Positions 61,819 through 64,000 of a DNA stretch of 64,000 bases are shown piece by piece (position 1 is the first letter of the stretch; the number at the start of each line of letters is the position of its first letter). The stretch is from Citrobacter freundii (lineage in GTDB: Bacteria; Pseudomonadota; Gammaproteobacteria; Enterobacterales; Enterobacteriaceae). The position numbers were made by a program, and so were the translations under genes. Below the pieces are notes generated by a model. It was not told the DNA's origin. It made no database searches and saw only the letters and a program-made list of their open reading frames with translations. Location of the stretch: contig NZ_CP099222.1 in NCBI RefSeq assembly GCF_029717145.1, forward strand, positions 2,046,001-2,110,000. Reading direction: 5' to 3'.

Positions 61819-64000
61819 ATGATTCCACAAATTTCTCAGGCACCTGGTGTCGTTCAACTGGTGCTTAATTTTTTGCAGGCGCTGGAGCAGCAAGGGTTTA
61901 CGGGCGACACGGCAACGAGCTATGCCGATCGCCTGACAATGTCGACAGATAACAGCATTTATCAGCTTCTTCCTGATGCCGTGGTTTTTCCCCGTTCAAC
62001 GGCGGATGTGGCGCTGATCGCCCGTCTGGCGGCAGAACCTCTCTTTTCCTCGTTGATTTTTACCCCGCGCGGCGGCGGCACGGGTACCAATGGTCAGGCG
62101 CTGAATCAGGGCATTATCGTGGATATGTCCCGTTATATGAGCCGCATTATTGAAATCAATCCGCAGGAAGGTTGGGTACGGGTCGAAGCCGGAGTGATAA
62201 AAGACCAGCTTAACCAGTATCTAAAGCCGTACGGCTATTTCTTCGCACCAGAATTGTCGACCAGTAACCGGGCAACGCTTGGCGGGATGATCAACACCGA
62301 TGCGTCCGGACAGGGCTCGCTGGTATACGGTAAAACCTCCGACCACGTACTGGGCGTACGTGCGGTACTGATGGGCGGCGATATCCTTGATACGCAGCCG
62401 ATGCCGGTGGAACTGGCTGAAATGCTCGGTAACACCAATACCACCATCGGGCGCATCTATAAGACCGTTTACCAGCGCTGTCGCGAAAATCGTCAGCTGA
62501 TCGTGGATAAGTTTCCGAAGCTGAATCGGTTTTTAACCGGCTACGATCTGCGGCACGTCTTTAACGATGAGATGACCGAGTTTGATTTAACCCGCATCCT
62601 CACCGGTTCCGAGGGCACGCTGGCATTTATTACCGAGGCTCGCCTCGATATCACGCCATTGCCGAAAGTGCGGCGGCTGGTCAACGTCAAATATGACTCA
62701 TTTGATTCCGCTTTGCGCAATGCCCCGGTAATGGTTGACGCGCGCGCGCTGTCGGTAGAAACCGTGGACTCCAGGGTGCTGAATCTGGCGCGCGAAGACA
62801 TTGTCTGGCATTCGGTTAGCGAACTGATTACCGATGTACCGAATAAAGAAATGTTGGGACTGAATATCGTCGAGTTTGCCGGTGACGACGAAGCATTGAT
62901 TGATGAGCAGGTCAGCGCGTTGTGTGAACGCCTGGACGGTTTAATTGCCCGTCAGGAAGCTGGCGTCATTGGCTGGCAGCTGTGTACTGAGCTGGCGGGC
63001 GTGGAGCGTATCTACGCGATGCGCAAAAAAGCCGTCGGTCTGCTGGGTAATACAAAAGGGGCCGCCAAGCCGATTCCGTTCGCGGAGGATACCTGCGTAC
63101 CGCCTGAACATCTGGCGGATTATATCGCGGAGTTCCGTGCGTTGCTTGACGGCCACGGCCTGAGCTATGGCATGTTTGGTCACGTGGATGCCGGGGTGTT
63201 ACACGTCAGGCCGGCGCTGGACATGTGCGATCCGCAGCAGGAAGTGCTGATGAAACGCATTTCTGATGACGTGGTGGCATTGACGGCAAAATACGGCGGC
63301 CTGCTGTGGGGCGAACACGGCAAAGGATTCCGCGCGGAGTACAGTCCGGCTTTCTTTGGCGATGAATTGTACGGTGAACTGCGCAAGGTTAAGTCGGCGT
63401 TTGATCCGCAAAACCGACTGAACCCTGGTAAAATATGCCCACCGGAAGGCGTCGATGCGCCGATGATGAAGGTCGATGCGGTTAAACGCGGTACCTACGA
63501 TCGCCAGATCCCACTGGCCGTAAGGCAGGAGTGGCGTGGGGCGCTGGAGTGTAACGGCAACGGGTTATGTTTTAACTTCGATGCCAACAGCCCCATGTGC
63601 CCGTCGATGAAAATCAGCATGAACCGAATTCACTCCCCCAAAGGACGCGCAACGCTGGTACGGGAATGGTTACGCCTGCTGGCTGACCGCGGCATCGATC
63701 CGGTTCATCTGGAAAAAGAGTTACCGGAAAAAGGTGCCAGCTTGCGCACGTTAATTGCCCGCACGCGTAACAGCTGGCATGCGCGCAAGGGGGAGTACGA
63801 TTTCTCGCACGAAGTCAAAGAGGCGATGTCCGGCTGTCTGGCATGTAAAGCGTGTTCCACGCAGTGCCCGATTAAAATTGACGTCCCGGAATTTCGCTCT
63901 CGCTTCCTGCAACTGTACCACACGCGCTATTTGCGCCCGCTGCGCGATCATATGGTGGCAACCGTCGAAAGCTATGCGCCGCTAATGGCGCGTGCGCCAA
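61819..64000 (+). CDS. ydiJ: FAD/Fe-S D-2-hydroxyglutarate dehydrogenase YdiJ, 3' end missing
   Basis: FAD-linked oxidase fused to an iron-sulfur domain; E. coli YdiJ oxidises D-2-hydroxyglutarate. 727 codons of about 1018 are inside the window, open to the right edge. The N-terminal FAD_binding_4 domain has PRGGGTGTNGQALNQG and STSNRATLGGMINTDASGQG. The C-terminal FAD-oxidase domain follows (GHVDAGVLHVRPALD, GEHGKGFR), then a first Cys set near CNGNGLCF and CPSMK and the ferredoxin motif CLACKACSTQCPIKIDVPEF. ATG 61819 has AGGAAAGGG upstream. Confidence 0.95.
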   Translation, partial: MIPQISQAPGVVQLVLNFLQALEQQGFTGDTATSYADRLTMSTDNSIYQLLPDAVVFPRSTADVALIARLAAEPLFSSLIFTPRGGGTGTNGQALNQGIIVDMSRYMSRIIEINPQEGWVRVEAGVIKDQLNQYLKPYGYFFAPELSTSNRATLGGMINTDASGQGSLVYGKTSDHVLGVRAVLMGGDILDTQPMPVELAEMLGNTNTTIGRIYKTVYQRCRENRQLIVDKFPKLNRFLTGYDLRHVFNDEMTEFDLTRILTGSEGTLAFITEARLDITPLPKVRRLVNVKYDSFDSALRNAPVMVDARALSVETVDSRVLNLAREDIVWHSVSELITDVPNKEMLGLNIVEFAGDDEALIDEQVSALCERLDGLIARQEAGVIGWQLCTELAGVERIYAMRKKAVGLLGNTKGAAKPIPFAEDTCVPPEHLADYIAEFRALLDGHGLSYGMFGHVDAGVLHVRPALDMCDPQQEVLMKRISDDVVALTAKYGGLLWGEHGKGFRAEYSPAFFGDELYGELRKVKSAFDPQNRLNPGKICPPEGVDAPMMKVDAVKRGTYDRQIPLAVRQEWRGALECNGNGLCFNFDANSPMCPSMKISMNRIHSPKGRATLVREWLRLLADRGIDPVHLEKELPEKGASLRTLIARTRNSWHARKGEYDFSHEVKEAMSGCLACKACSTQCPIKIDVPEFRSRFLQLYHTRYLRPLRDHMVATVESYAPLMARAP

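Overview
The window is ordinary chromosome from a member of the Enterobacteriaceae. Gene order follows the Escherichia coli K-12 segment cho-nadE-osmE ... ydiK-ydiJ, read in one orientation, and almost every protein is recognisable as an E. coli-type orthologue. The differences from the K-12 layout as I remember it are a complete hemin-uptake operon, a GH3 beta-glucosidase, an extra KduD-like dehydrogenase, a small exported protein and two ERIC elements. Together these suggest a Citrobacter-like relative. The genus is an inference; the family-level assignment is secure.

Layout. 1-2.4 kb: cho (partial, with a LexA box), nadE, an ERIC element and osmE. 2.4-7.9 kb: chitobiose operon chbBCARFG with a CRP site upstream and a ChiX sRNA pairing site between chbB and chbC. 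7.9-12.8 kb: katE, cedA, tcyP and ydjM (LexA box). 12.9-17.3 kb: kduD-like SDR, hxpB (yniC), yniB, yniA and pfkB. 17.5-19.2 kb: ydiY with a hairpin leader, a small secreted protein of unknown function and yniD. 19.3-26.9 kb: the translation block thrS-infC-rpmI-rplT-pheM-pheS-pheT-ihfA, followed by a second ERIC element. 27.0-29.9 kb: btuC-btuE-btuD-nlpC. 30.2-32.4 kb: ydiV and selO.

32.4-38.4 kb holds a Fur-controlled operon hemP-hmuR-hmuS-hmuT-hmuU-hmuV (receptor, cytoplasmic heme protein, periplasmic binding protein, permease, ATPase), inserted where E. coli K-12 keeps only a lone hemP-like gene (ydiE). 38.5-43.3 kb: aroH with a Trp operator, ppsR, ppsA and a REP pair. 43.3-52.6 kb: a fatty acid/acyl-CoA oxidation module, fadK-ydiT-S-R-Q with the divergent AraC regulator ydiP and then ydiO-ydiF. 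It combines an acyl-CoA ligase, a Fix-type electron transfer chain, an acyl-CoA dehydrogenase and a CoA transferase. 52.8-57.6 kb: aroD, ydiB, two MFS transporters (ydiN, ydiM) and ydiL. 57.8-60.2 kb: GH3 beta-glucosidase. 60.2-60.3 kb: the sRNA RprA. 60.5-64 kb: ydiK and the start of ydiJ, which runs off the end.

I saw no CRISPR array, prophage, transposase or defence island. The most interesting material is small: an unexplained two-hairpin leader before ydiY, two candidate small proteins, sRNA genes and targets that can be read directly, and the accessory insertions. Names rest on recalled family sequences and visible motifs, not on a database search.
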